A DNA stretch of 20,968 nt from Phallusia fumigata. Lineage: Eukaryota > Chordata > Ascidiacea > Phlebobranchia > Ascidiidae. The stretch is from assembly GCA_008931825.1 (NCBI GenBank), contig QXVZ01024685.1, positions 1 to 20,968 of the forward strand. Reading direction: 5' to 3'. The number at the start of each line of letters is the position of its first letter. Positions within the stretch are counted from its first letter, which is position 1. The notes under the pieces were generated by a model, which saw nothing but the letters and a program-made list of their open reading frames with translations, made no database searches and was not told the DNA's origin. Positions 1-8,650 of the stretch are shown here, in pieces. The translations under genes and the position numbers were made by a program.

Positions 1-190
1 AAGCAACAATCCAAGAAATTTCTGGGGTGGCAGCATAGAATTTTTATAATGGCTGCCACCCTAGAAATTTTCAGTGGGGTGGCCACTACCCCTGCCACCT
101 CGGGAATCGACGCCTATGGTGGAGAACATCATTTTGAGGTGGTAGTGTATATGGAATGAAAATATCGAGAACACCACCTCTATAGTTGAA
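1..190 (-). repeat. dispersed repeat 'unit A', inverted copy, with strong hairpin
   Basis: Read on the minus strand, about 190 down to 110 matches the unit A repeats seen forward at about 12303, 16056 and 20487. Shared landmarks are a GAGGTGG start, a 'CATACACTACCACC' block and a 'GATGTTCTCCAC'-type block. The left part holds a near-perfect hairpin: arms 15-34 and 52-71 pair at about 18 of 20 positions, including GGTGGCAGC against GCTGCCACC, around a 17-base loop. It is followed by a smaller GTGGCCAC palindrome near 78. The element runs off the left edge, so its family and true ends are unknown. Confidence 0.65.
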
Positions 191-924
191 AAAAATTCTT
201 GTCAATCCTGTGCAATAACAAGTTGGCCAACCCTAATATATAAGTACCTATTTCGAAGCTATTATTTTATCACCATGGAGCCAGGTAAACAAGCCAGACA
301 GTATACACTAGAAATTTTTATCATACAATTTGATGGCCGCGAGATAACTATGTCCGCACAGTGATAGAATTATTTGCAAAAAATAAACCATTTTATTTAA
401 TCATTGTTATGTAAACAATATGCGATGAGGCAGGTAAGACGAAAGTATAAAGGCACTTAAACATTCAGACAAACAGCACCCTGCCGTCCCACATCTGTGG
501 CAAGACACGAAAAGCTGTTATCAGTATCATTTTTTCATCACAACTTGTATACATTTGATGTTGTGTCAGGGCGTTTTTTCTACGGAAACATTTTTTGCAC
601 ACATTACTACAACAACTGCACATCTGATATTGTTTGACGTTAAAAGAGAAACCACACTTAGCTACAGGAGATCTATTTAAAAGGATAGCGCACTTTCCTT
701 ATTGTTAGTTTGTTACTTACATGGTCATCCTGCTAAAACTGATATAAGACTAAGATTAATATTCTGTATTTAAAACAACTAATCTAAAATAGTCAGCTTT
801 TTAGCTATGAACATCCTTACTGAATTGGTAAAGAAGTAAAATAAAAAAGAACCAGATATGTACATATATTTGTATTTATGAAAACAATAATTACATGATA
901 ATAATGTAGCTATAGGAAGGGTTG
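191..924. other. AT-rich non-coding stretch, nothing recognised
   Basis: No credible exon, RNA gene or clear repeat boundary was found on either strand. It lies upstream of the alanyl-tRNA synthetase gene and may contain its promoter, but I could not pick out a convincing core promoter element. Confidence 0.5.
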
Positions 925-1091
925 CAGAGTTGGACTCCTATAATTACTAGCAGTAGGAATCAGAATTTTTTATCTGACTCATAAAGTCTAATTAAATCTT
1001 TGTAGAAAATTTTTTGTAATTAAGCAATGTTGCTAACACCAAAACTGCTAGGAGTCGGGAGTCACAGTCGGACCTTATACCGCTGACTCTG
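925..1091. mobile_element. possible small TIR element (MITE-like)
   Basis: The left end reads CAGAGTTGGACTCC and the right end, reverse complemented, reads CAGAGTC and later GACTCC, giving short imperfect terminal inverted repeats about 167 bp apart. Flanking GTTG and CAAT extend the symmetry. The length and CAG/CTG ends resemble non-autonomous hAT elements, but no 8-bp target duplication is visible and there is no coding content. It ends about 100 bases before the splice acceptor in front of the synthetase ATG, so it sits in that gene's immediate upstream region. Chance similarity of GACTC-rich sequence cannot be excluded. Confidence 0.4.
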
Positions 1092-1171
1092 CAATCGTGG
1101 CTTCAAGTGTTATTATTGTTTCAACTTGCCTAAAAAGAACATGGTGTTTTAAGATCGCCGCTGTCTGTCAC

Positions 1172-1190
1172 TATTATTTTTCTTTTTTAG
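1172..1190 (+). promoter_or_regulatory. 3' splice acceptor in front of the AARS start codon
   Basis: A run of pyrimidines ends in TTTTTTAG, with AG at 1189-1190. The proposed ATG follows after only eight bases. No intron interrupts the coding region, so this acceptor would serve either a 5'-UTR intron or spliced-leader trans-splicing. Trans-splicing is known in tunicates, hydrozoans and several other metazoans. It also marks the codons upstream of 1191 as non-coding. Confidence 0.7.
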
Positions 1191-1198
1191 CATTTAAA

Positions 1199-4111
1199 AT
1201 GGATTCTTCTATGACCTCAAAACAGTTACGATCAATGTTTATTGATTTCTTTAAAAATAAATATGATCATCAGTACATCCATTCTTCTGGGGTTGTGCCC
1301 TTGGATGATCCAACTCTGTTGTTTGCTAATGCTGGTATGAATCAGTTTAAATCTATTTTTCTTGGATCAATTTTACCAAGCAGCCCACTTGCATCTGTTA
1401 AACGTGCAGTGAACTCTCAAAAGTGTATTCGTGCTGGGGGAAAGCACAATGATCTTGATGATGTTGGTAAAGATACATATCATCATACGTTTTTTGAAAT
1501 GCTTGGATGCTGGTCGTTTGGGGACTACTTTAAGCGGGAAAGTATAAACTGGTCATGGGAATTTCTTACAGATGTACTGAAAGTTCCAAAAGAAAGATTA
1601 TATGCTACTTACTTTGAAGGCAATGCTGATGTTGGTTTAAAACCAGATCTTGAAGCCAAACAGATTTGGCTTGACATATTGCCAGCCGAGAGAGTGCTAC
1701 CTGGTGATATGAAGGATAACTTTTGGGAAATGGGTGAAATTGGCCCATGTGGCCCATGTACAGAAATTCACTTTGACCGAATTGGTAATAGAGATGCTTC
1801 ATCTTTAGTTAACATGGATGATCCAGACGTTTTGGAAATTTGGAACTTGGTTTTTATGCAATTCAATAGAGAAAAAGATGGATCACTAAAGGAATTAGCA
1901 AAGCAACATGTGGACACAGGCATGGGACTGGAGAGAATAACATCTGTTGTTCAAGGAAAACCATCAAACTATGACACCGACCTATTTTTGCCAATAATTA
2001 ATGCCATATCGGTGGGATGCAATACAAGATCCTACACTGGCACACTTGGTGAGGATGACAAAGATGGTTTAGACATGGCTTACAGGGTTTTAGCTGACCA
2101 TATCCGCACAATAACCATTGCCCTTTCAGATGGTGGACGACCAGACAGCACAGGGCGCGGGTATGTGCTAAGAAGAATTTTAAGACGAGCCACTAGGTTT
2201 GCTCAAGAAAAACTGAAAGCACCGCCAGGTTTTTTTGGGTCTTTGGTTCCTGTGGTTGTTGATATTTTGGGCGATGCATTTCCAGAAATAACCATTGACC
2301 CAAGTTTGGTAATTGACATAATTAATGAAGAAGAAGTACTATTTTTAAAAACTTTGACACGGGGAAGGAGAATCATGAACAGAAAAATAAACTCTTTACC
2401 AAAGAATTCAGAGTACTTTCCTGGGGACACAGCATGGCTTTTGTATGATACATATGGATTTCCAGCGGATTTAACCAAGATTATGGCAGAGGAACAAGGT
2501 TTAAAACTGAATGACGAAGAATTTCAACTGGCAAAAGCTCAATCCAAAATCAAGTCACAAAACATTAATCTGTCCTCGGAAGATACTATTAAACTTGATG
2601 TTCATGCAATAACTGAGCTAAATGAGAACAAATTGGCGCCTACAAATGATCTTCCAAAATATGGTTACAGACATGATGCAGCATCCTATACTCTAGAATC
2701 CATTTCAGCCAAAGTTGTGTGTATTCTATTGGAAAACAAATTTGTAAAACAAATTAGTACAGGTGATAAATGTGGAATTGTACTTGATGCAACCTGCTTC
2801 TATGCTGAACAGGGCGGGCAAATGTATGATACAGGCTACTTGGTAAAGGAGGATGATGAGCAAACTGAATTCACAGTCAGCAACTGTCAACTGCAAGGTG
2901 GTTATGTGCTACATATTGGGACTGTTGTGGGAAATTTAATTGTAGGAGATAGAGTCAACTTGTTTGTAGATGAACAAAGGCGTGAAAGGATTATGAAAAA
3001 TCACACTGGAACACATGTGCTAAATTATGCTCTACGTGTTGTATTGAATGAAGCAGATCAAAGGGGTTCCCTGGTTTCGCCAGACAGGTTGCGATTTGAT
3101 TTTACAGCAAAACGTCCTTTGACAAGTTCCGAAATTAAGCAAACTGAAGAGATTGCTAATGAGCTGATTCTAGCCAATAAAACAGTGTTTGCCGAAATTG
3201 CAAATTTAGCTGAAGCAAAAGCCATACAAGGTTTGCGCGCAATCTTTGATGAGACATATCCAGATCCTGTGCGCATTGTTTCAATTGGGGTACCAGTAGC
3301 ACAACTACTTCAAGCACCAAAATCCACTTTTGGACTGACAACATCTGTTGAATTTTGTGGTGGGACCCATGTATTAATGAGTAATCATATTGAAATGTTA
3401 ATCATAGTGTCTGAGGAAGCAATTGCAAAAGGAATTAGAAGAATAGTGGCTGTTACTGGCGGTGAAGCTAAAAAATGCACAAGAAAATCAAAAATACTTA
3501 ATGAAAAGTTGCAGAAAATTGTTGGTCAGTGTGGTGACGGTAAGTTTGCTAATGAAAATATTAACACAGCTAGCAAACTCATCACTGATTTTGAACAAGA
3601 GCTAAACTCTTCCATGATATCTCAGTGGCAAAAAGACAATTTCAGAGAGACAATACAGAAGTTGAGAAAAAACATTAACAAGATCCAGCGTTCTTCAAAA
3701 GGTGATCTGTCAAAAGTAGTTCTTGCTGAAACAGAACGTTGCATTGCTGATGCCCCAGATACCCCATATGTTGTAATGGAACTGAATGCTGAGGGAAACA
3801 CTAAGCTTCTGAATGAAGCGGTTAAACTCTTCAGGAGTAAGTCACCCCTAACTGCTGTCATGCTATTCAGCATCAACAAAGAAACTAGTAAAATAGTTTG
3901 CCTGTGTGAGGTACCAAAGGCGTTGTCAGTAAACAAGTTTACTGCAAGGGAATGGGTAAATTCTGTGACATGTGTTATAGGAGGAAAAGGTGGTGGAAAA
4001 GAAACCAGTAGTCAGGCTTCTGGTAAAAATGTGCAAAGTCTTCATGAAGCTATTGATATTGCAATAAAGTATGTTCAGCAAAAGCTCAAAATATCCTCAA
4101 ACACTAGTTGA
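1199..4111 (+). CDS. AARS1: cytosolic alanyl-tRNA synthetase, intronless
   Basis: This enzyme charges tRNA-Ala with alanine in the cytoplasm and edits mischarged tRNA. The reading frame from the ATG at 1199 gives 970 residues; human cytosolic AARS1 has 968. It aligns by eye along its whole length. The class II catalytic part includes DDPTLLFANAGMNQF (36-50), RAGGKHNDLDDVGK (78-91) and GMGLER (241-246). The editing domain keeps the metal-binding pattern HTGTH (602-606) and CGGTH (720-724). The C-terminal C-Ala domain keeps GGKGGGK (928-934). The open frame extends upstream to 1097 from a GTG, but those 34 codons contain no Met, resemble no AARS sequence and cross a splice acceptor, so 1199 is preferred. 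No mitochondrial targeting extension is seen. The single-exon structure is notable for an animal; it may be an old retrocopy that became the working gene, although no poly(A) relic or flanking duplication was seen. There is no frameshift or internal stop. Confidence 0.96.
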   Translation: MDSSMTSKQLRSMFIDFFKNKYDHQYIHSSGVVPLDDPTLLFANAGMNQFKSIFLGSILPSSPLASVKRAVNSQKCIRAGGKHNDLDDVGKDTYHHTFFEMLGCWSFGDYFKRESINWSWEFLTDVLKVPKERLYATYFEGNADVGLKPDLEAKQIWLDILPAERVLPGDMKDNFWEMGEIGPCGPCTEIHFDRIGNRDASSLVNMDDPDVLEIWNLVFMQFNREKDGSLKELAKQHVDTGMGLERITSVVQGKPSNYDTDLFLPIINAISVGCNTRSYTGTLGEDDKDGLDMAYRVLADHIRTITIALSDGGRPDSTGRGYVLRRILRRATRFAQEKLKAPPGFFGSLVPVVVDILGDAFPEITIDPSLVIDIINEEEVLFLKTLTRGRRIMNRKINSLPKNSEYFPGDTAWLLYDTYGFPADLTKIMAEEQGLKLNDEEFQLAKAQSKIKSQNINLSSEDTIKLDVHAITELNENKLAPTNDLPKYGYRHDAASYTLESISAKVVCILLENKFVKQISTGDKCGIVLDATCFYAEQGGQMYDTGYLVKEDDEQTEFTVSNCQLQGGYVLHIGTVVGNLIVGDRVNLFVDEQRRERIMKNHTGTHVLNYALRVVLNEADQRGSLVSPDRLRFDFTAKRPLTSSEIKQTEEIANELILANKTVFAEIANLAEAKAIQGLRAIFDETYPDPVRIVSIGVPVAQLLQAPKSTFGLTTSVEFCGGTHVLMSNHIEMLIIVSEEAIAKGIRRIVAVTGGEAKKCTRKSKILNEKLQKIVGQCGDGKFANENINTASKLITDFEQELNSSMISQWQKDNFRETIQKLRKNINKIQRSSKGDLSKVVLAETERCIADAPDTPYVVMELNAEGNTKLLNEAVKLFRSKSPLTAVMLFSINKETSKIVCLCEVPKALSVNKFTAREWVNSVTCVIGGKGGGKETSSQASGKNVQSLHEAIDIAIKYVQQKLKISSNTS

Positions 4112-5237
4112 AAACCTACTAGTGGCAGCCCAATAACAGGGCAAATTTAAATATGTACCATACAAACGGTGTTCTTTTTTTAATTTTGTTTCAGTTTGTT
4201 CACGGAAAAAAATGTAGGGTTTATTTGTTTTGTCTCAAGATTCTGTTTTAAAAAACCTGAAGTTTAAATCCATATGTGTGCAACAGTAAATTTTGATTGT
4301 ACATGGTTAGGTTGTTTGTAGTGTTCGTAGCAATTTTTACTAAAGGTGTTGTTGCCTCCCTGGAAAAGGTTTATGTCCAAACAAATGAAACAAACTGTCA
4401 AATATGTATTTCATACAACATGTAACATCATTTAAAAAGTTTTGGCTAATGAGTGTGCTTTCGTTGTGATGTCACAAATCTTTTTCTTTCATCAATTTTG
4501 GGACAGCATGTCAATTATTATCAAAGAATTTGGTACACAAGTTTTGATTAGTGGATAATACAAACAGCTGATATAATTTTGGTGTATTCTTGTGGGAAAT
4601 GTACGATGAGCCTATGAGCAAAAATGTTTAAAATCTGCTTGTGCAACACTTCTTGAGGGCAACATGTGGCCTGTACAGCCCCAATCTAAAGAATATTTAT
4701 CAGTTGGATTGTAGTCTACCCCAGCCATACAATGTTAAGTTTTTAAGTAAAACACATTTTTATCTGGTGATAGGATGTGCCCGCTAGGGTTTGTCTTTAT
4801 GTAGCGACCCAGACACAAATCTAATTGATTGCTCTTGTATTCAACAGAACAATGTTTTTTTGCAAACCTTGTTAAATTGTGTTGTTGTGAGACCTTGCAG
4901 GTCGAAACAGTGTGCACTGTCTGCAGCTCACCAATCATTCTAATGGCTCTTTGCTATTGTAATGTAAAGTGGTCTTTTGAAGAACAGAATCAATATTTTA
5001 GAATACCAAGCCCAAAACAGCTTAAACGTGTTATAGGTGCATGGTGATTTATCATCCAAAAGACTAGAGATATGCTTAAATGAACATGCACAAAAAATCT
5101 AATGCTCTATTTGCTTTTATTATAAATTTGGGTTTTTCACACACATCAGAAATTTTCAGTGCACACCATATCAGAATAATGAATCTGTGTCAAATAAATC
5201 TCCCAAGTAAAAGTTTTCCTCACCATATGTCCTATAT
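4112..5237. other. 3' flank of AARS, AT-rich, no gene recognised
   Basis: No convincing exon was found. A poly(A) signal close to the stop is not obvious; AATAAA occurs at 5193-5198, more than 1 kb downstream. About 4430-4640 is a diverged copy of sequence at about 10910-11070 (shared blocks around TTTAAAAAGTTTT and TATAATTTTGG). On the minus strand near 4875-4920 there is a GTTTCGACC...AAGGTC motif of the kind found at Penelope-like element ends, but nothing around it confirms that. Confidence 0.5.
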
Positions 5238-5598
5238 TAGAGATGGGCAATTCAGAATACTGAATCCAATGGATTCAAATCAAAAATGCAAACCAGATTA
5301 TAGGATTGGGTTAATATGTTTTTCGCAAGCTTTATTGCAGTATATGTCCTGTATTTTGTTTTTGTTAAAATTACATCAATCAATTGCGAGTCAGATTTTG
5401 CACTCTGGAAGCCCTAAGCATTTGACCTTGGTATCCCATACAGTGGTGGCTCATGACTGAAGCATGGGTGGGGAGAGGTGAGCGAAGTGGTTAATCTAAT
5501 CCTGCATGCCACAATCTTAAAATTAAAATGTTCTACATTGCAGAATGTAAAAAAACAAGATTCTGTTCTAGAATATTATTCTGAATTGCCCATCCTTA
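5238..5598. mobile_element. non-autonomous TIR element (hAT-like MITE)
   Basis: The left end TAGAGATGGGCAATTCAG is matched by the right end, whose reverse complement reads TAAGGATGGGCAATTCAG, continuing to AATA. The inverted repeats are about 22 bp with two or three mismatches, and the element is 361 bp. The GATGGGCAATTC-type terminus resembles hAT-family non-autonomous elements. The 8-base flanks (TCCTATAT and GTTGATAT) agree at only about half the positions, so a target duplication is not established. It has no transposase and no reading frame of interest. Confidence 0.7.
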
Positions 5599-6942
5599 GT
5601 TGATATTAAAAAATTAAAGGTTGTCAAAATCACATAGCCTATGTCATTTATTAAAAGAATGGTAGGTAATCTACAAAAAAGTTGTCAAACGCCTGTTGGG
5701 TCAAGTGGTCCAATTGCAAAATGGATGGACTACGATTTCTGGTAAACTTCATGTTTTGCTTGTAGAATCCAAACTCGTACACATGTCCAATTACAAAACT
5801 GTTGACAAGGTTGAAGACAATTATTAGGTGTAATATTGTAACTGAAACAATAGAACATTTTAAGTTGCCAAAATGCGATGCTCTGTAAAATGGTAAGCCT
5901 TGTTAAACCAGATCGTTGTTAATCTGTCTGGATTAACTGAAGTACTGTCCTTACATTTTTTTATTTCAGTCCAGGGTATGTCACCCAAGGAGACAAAACA
6001 ATTTACTATTTCTTGCTCAGCGTTTTATTGTGATTTTAAACTATGGATGCAAAGTTCAAGGCCAAATGAATGAGGTGGGGATACCTTGGTCACATTGTCT
6101 GACGTATCTCCAGCCTTGTGCCTACAACTAAATGAAAAATTGTAACTGGCTATTTCACATGGCCCGCCAAAGTTTGGGTAAAACTTTAGGTTGAAGCGAA
6201 TTGCCGCTTCACTCCAAATCTTTTCATGGAACTTTATTTACAGACACGAAGAGTTCTTAGTACTGACACAACACAAATCCCACAAGGCTGATAAAGCTGT
6301 GTATTTGCGCACTAGATTTATGGTTATCAACTTCGAAAAAAACGCCAAACTGCAGAGTCTTCACCTGATTAAAATGGCACTACAAAAAGTTCGGACACCT
6401 TTGCCCTAGGAAAGTTTTCAACACACATTTGGGAAACTGCACATACCTAGTTTTGGGCAATGGTTTACCTTTCTGCATACGGTTTGGTGGCATGCCTGTA
6501 AAGCACAATAAGACACAAGATTAAACATGCAGTTGAGTGCAAACAAAGCATATTTTGCAAATCAATACTGTACAATTTTTAACACAAAAAAACCCAAAGA
6601 GGTGAAAGTTTAAATTTATTTATCATATCATTGTACATTGATAACAATAGTCAAAGTCCATGTCCATGCATTGAAAGCAATAATCAAACTCCATTTTAGG
6701 CCTTCAGGGTGGCTGGGGCAAAATATCTGGGTGACCCTTTTTGACAGAGGTGTTGAATGAGGTAGATTTTTAAGACTAAAAAGATATGAAAAGATAGGGG
6801 TGGAGCACCCCTAAAAAGTTAAAGATCTTTACAGTTGTTTAAATTAAAATGTATCATGACCAACTATATGACACTCATCACATGATTTGTGTTAACTTAT
6901 TATATTGGATAGACAGGTCTCTGGCATTTTATAACAGAACTG
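5599..6942. other. non-coding AT-rich stretch, nothing firm
   Basis: No gene or transposon end could be supported on either strand. A short direct repeat of about 25 bp with period about 31 lies near 6637-6692 (blocks CAATAGTCAAAGTCCAT and CAATAATCAAACTCCAT). AATAAA signals occur but none can be tied to a gene. Confidence 0.4.
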
Positions 6943-7705
6943 CTTCTCAACAAGAAAATATAAACCAGTACCTGCGTATAAAACCTTTTTTACGTTTCGA
7001 CAAATGCTGTTGTCATCATGAGGAATGACTCTAAAAAGCGGCACAAAGTTACTTGTCACGGGAAAGGAAAAGGGGGCATAACAACTGTTAAAACCAATAT
7101 CAGCCATCATGTGATGATCAGGGAGCCCACTGCTACTTCGTCAACCTGCTCGAAAAAACAATCGGCAACCCCAGTTGACGAGATGCAACATTGTCTATCA
7201 ATTCACCTGCTCATGAGGAGCCACATATATCGGTCAAACGCGACACAATCTGCGCGCACACGTTATTGAACATAGCAAAGAAATTAAATCAATGGTGTGT
7301 GCACACATTTATTCAAACCCCACCCACACTGTCAATTTTTGGGAACCTTAAGTGATGGGTGGGACTAACCACAGGTACAAGCTAATAATTTTGGAATCAC
7401 TGAACACACAACAGTTCAAACCTCAGTTAAATATAGGCTAATAGTTGATGCTTGGTTGCTGCATCATGATGTATCCGTGAATTAAATGTATTTATTGCCT
7501 TGTTGATGTTTTATTGCGTACCTTGATGGATAGTCTTATTAGTTGGTTTTAACAGTTGTTACACCCCCCTTGTTTCTTTTACCACAACAAGTAACTTTGT
7601 GCAGCTTTTCCGAGTCATTCATGGTGATGATAACAGCATTTGTCAAAATGTAAAAAACATTTTATACGCTAGTTTTTACAAAAGTTCTGGCTTGTATCTT
7701 CTTAT
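6943..7705 (+). mobile_element. degenerate Penelope-like element fragment with GIY-YIG domain
   Basis: The frame through 7142-7290 reads ...QLTRCNIVYQFTCS, a stop (TGA at 7214-7216), then GATYIGQTRHNLRAHVIEHS, the start of a GIY-YIG endonuclease domain as found at the C-terminus of Penelope-like reverse transcriptases. After another in-frame stop the same frame continues with LIILESLNTQQFKPQLNIG and then stops, as expected for the end of that domain. The coding remnant sits between inverted arms, 6974-7096 and 7544-7668, that appear about 80% identical and may extend to 6943 and 7705. Inverted or partial terminal repeats are typical of this group, which uses them as pseudo-LTRs. No reverse transcriptase domain remains, so this is a severely 5'-truncated, dead copy. 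LINE-type elements can carry other nucleases, but the CNIVY...YIGQTR pattern favours Penelope. Confidence 0.8.
7142..7438 (+). pseudogene. broken GIY-YIG endonuclase remnant of the Penelope-like element
   Basis: One reading frame carries the family landmarks in order: a Cys-containing CNIVYQFTC strand, the YIG with the following QTR, a Leu/Arg-rich helix with EHS, and a closing LESLNTQQFKPQLN segment containing the usual Glu. At least two in-frame stops interrupt it (7214-7216 and again after the NFWEP residues), so no active nuclease can be made. The first stop falls where the family often has a Cys, and TGT or TGC to TGA is a single base change. It should not be annotated as a host gene. 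Confidence 0.75.
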
Positions 7706-7825
7706 TTAGACTATTTAAAACCAGGAATTGTGCACCTAAAAATTTTTCTGCATGAATAAGCCAGAGTACAGCTCTAGTGAGCATCTGTTAAAACAGTGGT
7801 CTGATATAAACCACAGCATCTTTTA

Positions 7826-8650
7826 AAAATATTACACTCCTTGCCTGTTCTACAAATTGTGTGAATTTCATCTGATTTAGACATTGTTTAATAATTCTAT
7901 CCATTTTAGGGGGCTAGCAGGGTAACTAATGGGGCTGGGAGGTCCACCTGAGAAATTGGTTCACCACAATGGCATGTTCCAACCACTGTGTAAACTTTAA
8001 CAAATTCGGGCGGCTATTCATACTTTGACCCATTTTAGGGGGCTAGAGGGTTAACTGCTGGGACGATGGGGTCAAACAAAGAAATCAATACACCACAAGT
8101 GCATGTACAACGAACTGTGCTTGGACAATGTTTGATAGTTTGACCCATTTCAAAGGGCTAGGTAATTTATGTAGCTATGGAGTCAAATGAAGAAATTGGT
8201 GCATCACAACAGCATATTCTACAAAGTGTGTAAATTTCAAGTAATTCGAGCATCGTTTAATAATTAAAAGCATTTAAGGGGGCAAGTGGGGTAACCAATG
8301 CAGCTATGGCGAAATATTATAATTGTGATACACCACAATGATGTGTTTTACAAACTGTGACTTTCATCAACTTTGGACATTGTTTAATAATTCGACCCAT
8401 TTTAGGGGGCTAGTGGAGTAATCTATGGAGTCAAATAAAAAAATTGGTGCACTACAATGGTACATTTTACAAAGTATGTAAATTTTTAGTATCTTGGACA
8501 TCATTGACCCATTTTAGGTGGCTAGTTGGGTAACGTTTGGGGTAAAGCAAATTAACAAACAAACCACTGGAAACCAAACTATAGTGTATTAAAACTTCAT
8601 CCAATTCAGACAATGTTGTAAAAATGCTACCACTGGAGGGGGCTACATTT
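7826..8650 (+). repeat. R1 tandem array, about six units of 110-130 bp
   Basis: Units begin near 7902, 8030, 8145, 8269, 8397 and 8508, each with a version of CCATTTTAGGGGGCTAG. Each then has GGGTAAC, a GGTCAAA...AAATTG block, a CACCACAATGGCATGTT block, a TGTGTAAATTTC block and GACATTGTTTAATAATT. The spacing is about 111-128 bp and the copies are clearly diverged. The same unit recurs, singly or in short arrays, at about 11540-12300, 13856-14100, 15715-16050 and 18370-18990. No open frame is shared between units, so this is a minisatellite-like non-coding array. Confidence 0.85.

Noticed and set aside
1097..1198. N-terminal extension of the alanyl-tRNA synthetase from a GTG
   Set aside because: There is no in-frame Met, the 34 residues do not resemble AARS or a clear targeting peptide, and a strong splice acceptor falls inside.
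5080..5460. 126-codon + strand open frame
   Set aside because: It overlaps the left half of the TIR element at 5238-5598, has no domain and no start context or splice pattern that supports a gene.
6615..6720. Possible last exon with AATAAA on the minus strand
   Set aside because: The acceptor lacks a pyrimidine tract, the peptide is short and unrelated to anything, and AATAAA is common in such DNA.
7826..8650. CRISPR-like array
   Set aside because: The repeating units are long, diverged throughout and not separated by unique spacers, and the DNA is clearly animal; this is a tandem repeat.
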